64,000 bases of DNA from Bacteroidota bacterium. Lineage in GTDB: Bacteria > Bacteroidota > Bacteroidia > 2-12-FULL-35-15. The notes under the pieces were generated by a model that was given only the letters and a program-made list of their open reading frames with translations, had not been told where the DNA came from and searched no databases. Position numbers and translations under genes: made by a program. Location of the stretch: NCBI GenBank assembly GCA_029237775.1, contig JAQZBR010000004.1, positions 992,001-1,056,000 on the forward strand, given 5' to 3'. Positions 37,001 through 43,425 of the stretch are shown piece after piece (within the stretch, counting starts at the first letter, position 1; each line of letters opens with the position of its first letter).

Positions 37001-38355
37001 ATATGATCTGCGCATCAGATAAGGAAGGATATATAACAGAATTTAATGCAGCTGCGGAGCGGACATTTGGTTATAGTGCGAAGGAGATCATCGGAAAGCA
37101 TATGAGTATGTTGTATGCTGATTCGGACCAGCGTTCCCAGATCACGGAGGAAGAGCTTTATAAGAAAGGAGCTTATTCGGGAGAAGTGATTAATGTGAGA
37201 AAGAACGGAGAAAAGTTCATTGCATTTCTTTCAGCTTCTGTCCTTAAAAATGAGGCAGGCGAAATAGTCGGGGCCATGGGTGTATCGCGTGATATTTCTG
37301 AGCTGAAGCAGGCAGAAGAACAATTACGTGCGCAATCCGCCAAGCTTAATGCTGTTTTTGAAAGCAGTTCACATCTTATCTGGACACTCGACACTAATCT
37401 ATGCCTTACCTCTTTTAACCAGAATTACGCACGCTTTTTTAAGAATCATTATGGTAAGGAGGTGTATGTCGGGTTACAGATGGCTGCAGGGGAAATGATC
37501 AGTACGGAAGACTATAATTCTTTTTGGGTACAAAAGGACAAAGCAGTGCTTCGTGGTGAGCGGCAACATTTTGAAACCAAGCTGATCGATAAGCACGGCT
37601 ATGCTATCTGGCGCGAAATTTATTTGAATCCTATATTTGATGAGGATGGTAAAGTACGGGAGATCTCAGGAATCGGAAATGACATAACAGAGAAGAAAAT
37701 CGCTGAAGAGAAAATAAGACAGTCGCTGCAGGAAAAAGAAGTTCTTCTGAAGGAGGTGCATCACAGGGTAAAAAATAACCTTCAGGTTATTTCAAGTATT
37801 CTCAACTTGCAATCCTCTTATGTGAAGGATGTTGGAACGCTTAACATCCTGAAGGAAAGTCAGAACCGAATAAAGTCGATGGCATTTATTCATGAAAGTC
37901 TTTATCAGACAAAAGATTTTTCGAGCATAAATTTTTCTGAGTATGTGGTGAATCTTTCACATAATCTGATTCAGTCGTATTCAAATTTTGACAACGAAAT
38001 AAAATTAAATCTTGACATTCAAAATGTTTTTCTTAATTTAGACCTGGCTATTCCATGTGGATTAATCATAAATGAGATCATATCTAACGCTCTTAAATAT
38101 GCATTTGTCGACAAAAGTGCTGATTGTGAGATAGTAGTGAAGATGATCCTTGAGAACGAAGATTTAATACTTGTGGTTGGAGACAATGGAAGAGGCTTAC
38201 CTAAGGAGATTGATTACCGGAATACTCAGTCATTAGGATTACAATTAGTAGTAACTTTGACCGATCAGTTGAACGGAACCATTGAAATGGATTCCAAGAA
38301 TGGTACTAAATATACCATCATATTTAAACAGAATCAAGTAAAAAACCGAATATAA
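34096..38355 (+). CDS. Cytoplasmic sensor histidine kinase with about nine PAS domains (HisKA_2 type)
   Basis: A 1419-residue kinase without transmembrane helices. After a short coiled coil (about 1-35) come about nine PAS domains (about 45-150, 160-282, 290-412, 422-545, 555-670, 675-798, 805-925, 960-1080 and 1085-1208), several with PAC ends such as GITRDITDRKNAEE and GISRDITEQKESEE. The transmitter is of the HisKA_2 type: LLKEVHHRVKNNLQVISSIL with the acceptor at H1223, then an HATPase domain (NEIISNALKYAF, VVGDNGRGLP). Domains 2 and 4 are close copies (EEKFRMLAQNAADIVYRY and EEKFRMLAENASDVVYRF), showing internal duplication. The LytTR response regulator gene starts two bases after the stop codon and is the likely partner. 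Confidence 0.93.
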   Translation: MTLSSKTKAELIAEVKKLQRQVKQKEKKKTTPHATRKEDLWTAIFKHSGNIVAVVDRQLNVLDVNMVSKGNKKEAVIGKKAFELAFPESHAIIKKSLNLVFKTGRPRTYTIKAFSTNGKPGIYSCKATPLYENKKRIAAIVEATNITKEVEAQEQLKQEEEKFRMLAQNAADIVYRYRTYPDFACEFISPSVKQITGYSQEEYYKDPAIGMRIIHPEDRHIAEANNKKIAESKGKTKSDPVVFRSIRKDKKVVWIESVNKPVWDKKGHMIAIEGITRDITDRKNAEEILRQSQENLSQVLNNIYELVYYIEFLPDGKKRVKYLSKQIKEILDVSQKEYINSSEKLISLCHPDDIDKIKKIARELRRTKKPQEFTYRFYHRSKKEYIWIEERITPQINEDGEHIGNFGLVRDVTAHIKSETQLKESEEKFRMLAENASDVVYRFALKPEPRYEYVSPSVYDITGYTPEEFYANPNLGFKLIHPDDRYILGDSEKIIFGKHRVNNVKEPNIKLRWVKKDGTVVWTETVNTPVKDAKGNVVAIEGISRDITEQKESEERFRILSNATFEGIVFSENGKIIDANDQFLKMYGYQYVSEIIGKDVVEDFVMKDERAMARRYMRLPKSEPYEVQTVRKDGSIITVETKAQNIPYFGKTIRATVIYNITERKQYETSLRESERAMSTLMNNLPGMAYRCNYDEAWTMRFVSKGCYDLTGYRPGELIDNRKASYNELILPEERKKIRSLVATAVEKKKPYVLSYKIRCSNDEIKWVWEKGEGVFSDEGKLLFLEGFIIDATERQKFEVELKRSRENYKSLVDYSPDGVFIHIDGKVVFANPSATKLVGIKNQEDALNYSLFDFLLPEYRERIVERIKKVIMGEPQEFIELKIKTLSGEIREVETKPILIRFNGKNAVLTVVHDISTQKKLVQEQTRAQIAEETNELLEQEITKRKVIQLQLQESQKYTRLLIQSSLDMICASDKEGYITEFNAAAERTFGYSAKEIIGKHMSMLYADSDQRSQITEEELYKKGAYSGEVINVRKNGEKFIAFLSASVLKNEAGEIVGAMGVSRDISELKQAEEQLRAQSAKLNAVFESSSHLIWTLDTNLCLTSFNQNYARFFKNHYGKEVYVGLQMAAGEMISTEDYNSFWVQKDKAVLRGERQHFETKLIDKHGYAIWREIYLNPIFDEDGKVREISGIGNDITEKKIAEEKIRQSLQEKEVLLKEVHHRVKNNLQVISSILNLQSSYVKDVGTLNILKESQNRIKSMAFIHESLYQTKDFSSINFSEYVVNLSHNLIQSYSNFDNEIKLNLDIQNVFLNLDLAIPCGLIINEIISNALKYAFVDKSADCEIVVKMILENEDLILVVGDNGRGLPKEIDYRNTQSLGLQLVVTLTDQLNGTIEMDSKNGTKYTIIFKQNQVKNRI

Positions 38356-38356
38356 G

Positions 38357-39109
38357 ATGTCAAAAACAAATATTTTAATAGTTGAAGACGAGAGTATTGT
38401 TGCAAAAGATATTCAGCATAGTTTGAAAAAACTTGGTTACACTGTTGTTGGTATGTGCTCTACCGGTGAGGACGCTATACGGACAGCAGAAGAGGTGAAG
38501 CCGGATCTTGTGTTAATGGATATCATGCTTAAAGGCGATATGAGCGGGATAGACGCAGCCGGACAGATCCGCGAAAAATTCAATATTCCTGTGATCTATT
38601 TAACGGCTTATGCTGATGAAAGCACACTGAGCAAAGCAAAAGTTTCTGAGCCATACGGATACATCATTAAACCCTTCAAGGAAATAGATCTGCACACTTC
38701 TATTGAAATGGCGATCTATAAGCACGAAAAGGAAACTGATGTAAAAAAGGAAAGAGATTTTCTTTATTCTATCGTAGAGAACAAAGAATCAAAGGATATC
38801 ATTTTTGTTAAATCTAATTCACGTCTTGTTAAAGTGAAAACAAGTGATATCTACTTTGTTGAAGCCTTAAAGGATTACGTTGTGATCAATACAGCTAACG
38901 CACGTTATACAATCCACTCTACCATGAAAGACATAGAAAAGAAATTACCTACAAGTGATTTCATTCGTGTTCACAGATCTTTCATTGTGCGTATTGACAA
39001 GATCGTTGCAATTGAGCAGCCTAACCTGATCCTTGAAGAAGACAAAAAATTAATTCCTATCGGAGGTTCTTATAAAGATGATCTTTCTAAGAGGTTGAAT
39101 ATGGTTTAA
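38357..39109 (+). CDS. LytTR-family response regulator
   Basis: A 250-residue DNA-binding response regulator. The receiver domain (1-125) has the acidic pair E10/D11, phospho-acceptor D55 in LVLMDIML, T83 and K105 in YIIKPF. A linker leads to a LytTR DNA-binding domain (about 145-245: IFVKSNSRLVKVKTSDIYFV, RYTIHSTMKDIEKKLP, FIRVHRSFIVRIDKI). LytTR regulators bind direct repeats upstream of their targets. It is coupled to the nine-PAS kinase gene and is followed by a strong terminator, so the pair ends a transcription unit. Confidence 0.95.
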   Translation: MSKTNILIVEDESIVAKDIQHSLKKLGYTVVGMCSTGEDAIRTAEEVKPDLVLMDIMLKGDMSGIDAAGQIREKFNIPVIYLTAYADESTLSKAKVSEPYGYIIKPFKEIDLHTSIEMAIYKHEKETDVKKERDFLYSIVENKESKDIIFVKSNSRLVKVKTSDIYFVEALKDYVVINTANARYTIHSTMKDIEKKLPTSDFIRVHRSFIVRIDKIVAIEQPNLILEEDKKLIPIGGSYKDDLSKRLNMV

Positions 39110-39131
39110 TATTTAACGGACTCAATTAATT

Positions 39132-39159
39132 AAACGCCTTGCCGATCGCAGGGCGTTTT
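39132..39159 (+). terminator. Rho-independent terminator after the LytTR regulator gene
   Basis: AAACGCCTTGC (39132-39142) pairs with GCAGGGCGTTT (39148-39158), one G-T wobble, five-base loop, followed by TTC and ATTTT. It lies 23 bases after the regulator stop codon. Confidence 0.8.
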
Positions 39160-39221
39160 CATTTTACACACGCAGGAGCATTGGCATGAAATTGTCCACA
39201 TTGCTTAAAACTGCGATGAGA

Positions 39222-40763
39222 ATGAAGAAAGTTCTATTTATTATCTGTCTTTTTAACTACCAGCTATTCGGCCAGTCGTGGAATTGGGCAAAAAGTATTG
39301 ACCCATTTTCGGCTGGTCTTGCCTACTCGCGAACGCCTTTAACGGAGGATGACGATCAGAATGTTTATATAAGCACATATTCATGGCATTCAGATGGGAG
39401 CGGTTCTGCAGATAGCGCGTGCATAATAAAGCTGGACGTTTCCGGAACTGAATTATGGAGGAAATATATTTCGGGCGATCTGTTGATAAATGAAATTGCT
39501 TTTGCTGATAATCACTTATATGTCACCGGTCAATTTAGGAATACGTTAACAATGGAAAACAATACGGTCGTTAGTGCTGGCCTGTATGACGGATTTCTTG
39601 CAAAATATGATGGGAGCGGAAATTGTATTTGGCTCAGAAGATTTGGAGGAGGATCCGATGATGTTTCCAACTCACTTTGTTCCGACTCACAGAATAATAT
39701 TTGGGTGACGGGCGGATATTCGGATACGGCCGATTTTTCATCCGGGTCATTAATTTGCCAGGGCGATGTTAATATGTTTATCACCAAATATGACAGTGGG
39801 GGAAATTTGCTATACATAAAATCTGCAGGCAGCGCCTCCAATTCAGGAACGTCAAAAGGACGCAAGATACGTTGTGGCATTGATGATAATCTTTACATAC
39901 TGGGAGAGTGGAATGAAATGCTGCTGGATACTTTTTATCTACCGAATTGCAGCTGCTCACCGTATACCGAACCGGAGTTTTTAACAATGATCGATAAATA
40001 TGGTGTTGTTCATTGGTTGAACGGGGGCCTCAGGGAGGATATGACATATTTCACCAGTGATCTGTCAGTTGATGAAGCGGGGTTTGTATACACTGCCGGA
40101 GCATGGAACTGGACTTTTGATGCTCACTACTCAGTAAATAAATTTGGTTTAAACGGCCAAAAACTCTGGGCAAATACTATCGATAAGGGTTATGGTTACA
40201 GCTTGCGATCGGGACCTGTAGCAGTTAAGGACGATACAGTTTACTCAACTGTAGTTGAGGAAATGTCCGGAGGAAAATATTTGCTTCTGGAAAAAATAGA
40301 TTCTTCAGGAATATTAGTGAACATAGACACAATCCAAGTTGATGTCTACGCAGTTCCCCGTAACATTTATTACAACAAAAGTCATAATCATTTCATTTTA
40401 AACGGTATCTATGAGGGTGAACTTACATTCGGCAATAATTCTATCAATTCAATGGATGGAAAGATGTTCGTTGCGAAATACGCTGATGGTACATTGACCT
40501 CGGTTCCGGAGTCTTTTTTTTCTGAAGATTCTGAGCTTTTAATTTATCCAAATCCTACCGATTCAAGGCTTACAATAAAGTGCCGATCATTTTCGCCTAA
40601 CTATGAAATGAAAATATATAATACAATTGGTGAGTTGATTTCTTCAAGGGTTATTACTTCATCAATAATGGAAGTAGATCTTTCAGTTCAGAAGAAGGGG
40701 ATATATTTTTTACAGATTAATTCTGATAACGATAGGATTGTTAGGAAGGTCGTATTACAGTAG
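39222..40763 (+). CDS. Secreted propeller-like protein with T9SS type A sorting domain
   Basis: A protein of about 513 residues with a signal peptide (about 1-17, FIICLFNYQLFGQ). The body resembles SBBP/beta-propeller repeats (GLYDGFLAKYDGSGNCIWLRRFGG, NMFITKYDSGGNLLYIKSAG, KMFVAKYADG), usual in large surface proteins of this phylum. The C-terminus is a type A sorting domain: LLIYPNPTDSRLTI, MKIYNTIGELI, KGIYFLQI and the end VRKVVLQ. I start it at the ATG at 39222 because it gives a proper signal peptide; in-frame ATGs at 39186 and 39216 are alternatives. It is flanked by terminators on both sides and is therefore likely monocistronic. Function unknown. Confidence 0.83.
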   Translation: MKKVLFIICLFNYQLFGQSWNWAKSIDPFSAGLAYSRTPLTEDDDQNVYISTYSWHSDGSGSADSACIIKLDVSGTELWRKYISGDLLINEIAFADNHLYVTGQFRNTLTMENNTVVSAGLYDGFLAKYDGSGNCIWLRRFGGGSDDVSNSLCSDSQNNIWVTGGYSDTADFSSGSLICQGDVNMFITKYDSGGNLLYIKSAGSASNSGTSKGRKIRCGIDDNLYILGEWNEMLLDTFYLPNCSCSPYTEPEFLTMIDKYGVVHWLNGGLREDMTYFTSDLSVDEAGFVYTAGAWNWTFDAHYSVNKFGLNGQKLWANTIDKGYGYSLRSGPVAVKDDTVYSTVVEEMSGGKYLLLEKIDSSGILVNIDTIQVDVYAVPRNIYYNKSHNHFILNGIYEGELTFGNNSINSMDGKMFVAKYADGTLTSVPESFFSEDSELLIYPNPTDSRLTIKCRSFSPNYEMKIYNTIGELISSRVITSSIMEVDLSVQKKGIYFLQINSDNDRIVRKVVLQ

Positions 40764-40784
40764 CTATAAGATCAACTGTATGTT

Positions 40785-40817
40785 AAACGCCACAAGTTAT
40801 TTGTGGCGTTTGTTTTT
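40785..40817 (+). terminator. Rho-independent terminator after the type A cargo gene
   Basis: AAACGCCACAA (40785-40795) and TTGTGGCGTTT (40801-40811) are perfect inverted copies around a five-base loop, followed by GTTTTT. It is partly shared with the end of the small minus-strand gene at 40816-40965. Confidence 0.88.
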
Positions 40818-40965
40818 AAAATTTCTTTAATTCTGAAATGCTTTTCACCACACATCCCGGATAATTTATTTCAGCTTTAATATATGCCTCTGCATAAGAA
40901 GTTGCAGTGATCACTACTTCAATCGTTTTACTTTGGTATTCAATCTTAACTTTCCAGTTTTTCAT
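40816..40965 (-). CDS. Small protein of 49 residues, unrecognised
   Basis: A complete short gene running from ATG at 40965 to TAA at 40816. It reads MKNWKVKIEYQSKTIEVV, then ITATSYAEAYIKAEINYPG, then CVVKSISELKKF. The pattern suggests two beta strands, an alpha helix with AEAYIKAE and a final strand, a compact beta-beta-alpha-beta fold. The codons look ordinary for the window, the amino-acid composition is balanced, and the stop sits against a terminator hairpin that works on both strands; these support a real gene. It has no signal peptide or membrane segment. I do not recognise a family. It shares its intergenic region with a 115-residue reading frame at 41026-41373 on the same strand. Confidence 0.62.
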   Translation of the reverse strand: MKNWKVKIEYQSKTIEVVITATSYAEAYIKAEINYPGCVVKSISELKKF

Positions 40966-41025
40966 AATCTCGTATTGCCTTCAATTCCCTAATAGGAAAT
41001 GTATAAATAGTTTAAACAGTATTGT

Positions 41026-41373
41026 CTAAGCTAAGTAAGGCGGTCCCCTTTCACCGGAGTAGAGGAGAAGAGGTGAAGAAAAAACTCCGGGTAAGTCGTC
41101 CGTCTTAATAATAAGAGAACAACAGGAGGAAGCAGTTAAACTGGTTATAAATGAAGGGAAGTAATCGGACTTGCTATGTTTGTTTAACTCCAATTTCTTT
41201 TCACAGGAATGAAGAGCGGCATTACGTAATGCTAAAACACGCTTGGTAAGCCCCTTTTCGTAATTATGCGAAGTGTTTATTTGTTGGAAAGCGGTGAAAA
41301 AACGGCCGATTTGACAGCTATAGCCGCAAAGAAGAAAGGAAATAAAAAAGACTAACCGTAACGACTTTTTCAC
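41026..41373 (-). CDS. Hypothetical exported protein, 115 residues
   Basis: A reading frame of 115 residues from GTG at 41373. The N-terminus is a convincing export signal (KKSLRLVFFISFLLCGYSC, with a possible lipobox ending at C20). The rest is rich in serine, leucine and cysteine and ends SPLLLYSGERGPPYLA. On the minus strand TAGTTTTG (41379-41386) fits the -7 consensus but lies so close that the transcript would be nearly leaderless. The reading frame may be real or fortuitous; no family is recognised. Confidence 0.42.
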   Translation of the reverse strand: MKKSLRLVFFISFLLCGYSCQIGRFFTAFQQINTSHNYEKGLTKRVLALRNAALHSCEKKLELNKHSKSDYFPSFITSLTASSCCSLIIKTDDLPGVFSSPLLLYSGERGPPYLA

Positions 41374-41551
41374 GGAAACAAAACTAACAAAAGCTTTGTG
41401 AAATTAAAAATTCAATGATAATTTTTAAGGGGGTAAATATTCCCCAAAATCAGATATTTAATAACATTCTTTCCTAAGTGTTTTCTAAAGAAAAGATAAA
41501 TGATTAATATAGTAAATCGATCAATGTTTTCTATCCTTTGACAGCTTTCTG

Positions 41552-43012
41552 ATGACGATTAGATTTCAACTTTTTACAGGCTTTATTATACTTATTTTAA
41601 TTTTTGTAATTGACTTTTTTGTTAATCAGGGATTATCAAATCAGGTAATTAAGAACACAACTTACATCAGCAGTTCTGAGTCAGTTATCCGCAACTCAAA
41701 TATTCTTCATAAAGATATGATTGAAATGCAGAGTGGTTATCGCGGTTTTCTACTGACCGGCCAGATAGCGTTCCTGCAGCCGTATTATGAAGGCTTAAGA
41801 ACTGTCCCGCCTTTAATGAAGGAGCAGCGAAAGTTATTATCCACCCCGCAACAGAAATATATTCTTGATAGCATTAATCTTTTGCATTCGCAATGGGTTG
41901 AGTATTCAAACTCCTTAATCAAAAGCCGCCTTGATACGCTTGCGGGAAGCAAGAAATACATTGAACTGTTTAATGCCAAATTCAGAAAGCAAGTTGGTAA
42001 ACATTTGAATGACCGCATACATCAGGCATTTCTCGCTTTGGATAATTCTGAATATAAAATACGCAGGGAGAAAAGGGCTGCGCTGCAAAATGCACTTTAT
42101 AAGACACGGGTGCTAACTCTTTCATTGACGATCACTTCAATCATAGTTGCTTTGTTGTCAAGTTTTTACTTTATTCAGGTGATTACTTCCCGGATCTCAA
42201 AAATGGTCAGGCAGGCGCAGACAATTTCCAATGGTCAATTCGTGGTGATAGAAGACAAGAAGAAAGATGAATTAAATCAGCTGGCTATTTCGTTAAACAC
42301 AATGTCTGAAACCTTACAGAAAAATTTCAATGACCTTACAAAAAAAAATACGGAGCTTGATCAGTTTGCCTACGTTGTTTCCCATGATCTCAAGGCTCCG
42401 ATGAGAGGAATTGCCAATATCATTTCATGGATAGAAGAAGATCACAGCCATGAGTTGTCCACGGATCTATATAAAAATCTTATGCTGATTAAGGGAAGGA
42501 CGATACGACTTGAGAATATGATCAATGGATTGCTGGAATACGCAAGGGTTGATAAAGTGAGGCGTGGCGCAGAGATCACGAACATTAATCAGTTACTTAA
42601 AGAAATTATAGACCTGCATGTTCCGCCAGGGTACGGGATAAACATAATTGGTGAAATGCCTGTATTTAAAACTGAAAAAATTCATATTCAGCAAGTTTTC
42701 TCAAATCTGATAAGCAATGCTGTTAAATACAATAATAATCAGCAGCCGAAGATTGTTATTACCTGTGAAGAGAAAAAAGAGCATTACATTTTTTCGGTGA
42801 GTGATAACGGCCCGGGAATTGAAGAGCAATATTTTGATAAAATATTTGTTATTTTTCAAACACTGCAGGAGCGTGATGCTTTTGAAAGCACCGGGGTGGG
42901 TCTCGCGATAGTTAAGAAAATCATAGATGATTATAAAGGAACAATCAGTATTAAATCAGAACCGGACCATGGTTCAACATTTAGTTTTACATGGCCGAAA
43001 TCTATAGCTTAA
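41552..43012 (+). CDS. CHASE3-domain sensor histidine kinase
   Basis: A 486-residue membrane kinase. An N-terminal helix (about 8-26) is followed by a periplasmic CHASE3-like four-helix region (about 30-180, with MQSGYRGFLLTGQIAFLQPYY, its signature), a second helix (about 188-210), a HAMP domain (about 212-265), and a HisKA domain with acceptor H278 in VVSHDLKAPMRGIAN, then HATPase boxes (NLISNAVKYNN, VSDNGPGI, STGVGLAIVKKII). The HDLKAPMR form is that of the phytochrome-like kinase group. The downstream CheY-like regulator begins six bases after the stop, which marks it as the cognate partner. The stimulus is unknown. Confidence 0.93.
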   Translation: MTIRFQLFTGFIILILIFVIDFFVNQGLSNQVIKNTTYISSSESVIRNSNILHKDMIEMQSGYRGFLLTGQIAFLQPYYEGLRTVPPLMKEQRKLLSTPQQKYILDSINLLHSQWVEYSNSLIKSRLDTLAGSKKYIELFNAKFRKQVGKHLNDRIHQAFLALDNSEYKIRREKRAALQNALYKTRVLTLSLTITSIIVALLSSFYFIQVITSRISKMVRQAQTISNGQFVVIEDKKKDELNQLAISLNTMSETLQKNFNDLTKKNTELDQFAYVVSHDLKAPMRGIANIISWIEEDHSHELSTDLYKNLMLIKGRTIRLENMINGLLEYARVDKVRRGAEITNINQLLKEIIDLHVPPGYGINIIGEMPVFKTEKIHIQQVFSNLISNAVKYNNNQQPKIVITCEEKKEHYIFSVSDNGPGIEEQYFDKIFVIFQTLQERDAFESTGVGLAIVKKIIDDYKGTISIKSEPDHGSTFSFTWPKSIA

Positions 43013-43018
43013 AATAAA

Positions 43019-43420
43019 ATGAAACATACAGAAATATTATTAGTGGAAGACGATTATCTTGATGTTGAAAGTGTAAAAAGGACATTAAAAAAGAACAATG
43101 TATCGCATAAACTTCATGTTGCGCATAATGGAGTAGATGCAATAGAAATGCTTACCAAAGATGAGAAGCGTATTATTCCGAATGTAATACTTCTCGATAT
43201 AAATATGCCGAAAATGAATGGTATTGAGTTTCTTGGAATTATCAAAAGTTATTATAGCTTGAAAAATATCCAAATCTTTATAATAACCACTTCAGCGGAA
43301 GAATATGATAAAATGGCCACCAGTAATTTAGGGATCTCAGGATATATCCTTAAGCCCTTGGATCTTAAAAATAAAAAATCGGATGACACAGAGAAATTAC
43401 TTTCTTTGCTCACACAGTAA
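43019..43420 (+). CDS. CheY-like response regulator (Rcp1-like)
   Basis: A 133-residue stand-alone receiver domain with the acidic pair at D11/D12, phospho-acceptor D60 in NVILLDINMPKMNG, T90/T91 and K112 in YILKPLD. The DINMPKMNG form and the length fit the Rcp1-type regulators that pair with phytochrome-like kinases. There is no output domain, so it must act by protein contact or phosphotransfer. It is the partner of the CHASE3 kinase. Its stop codon lies five bases from the end of the converging rnr gene, with no hairpin between. Confidence 0.92.
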   Translation: MKHTEILLVEDDYLDVESVKRTLKKNNVSHKLHVAHNGVDAIEMLTKDEKRIIPNVILLDINMPKMNGIEFLGIIKSYYSLKNIQIFIITTSAEEYDKMATSNLGISGYILKPLDLKNKKSDDTEKLLSLLTQ

Positions 43421-43425
43421 AGGCA

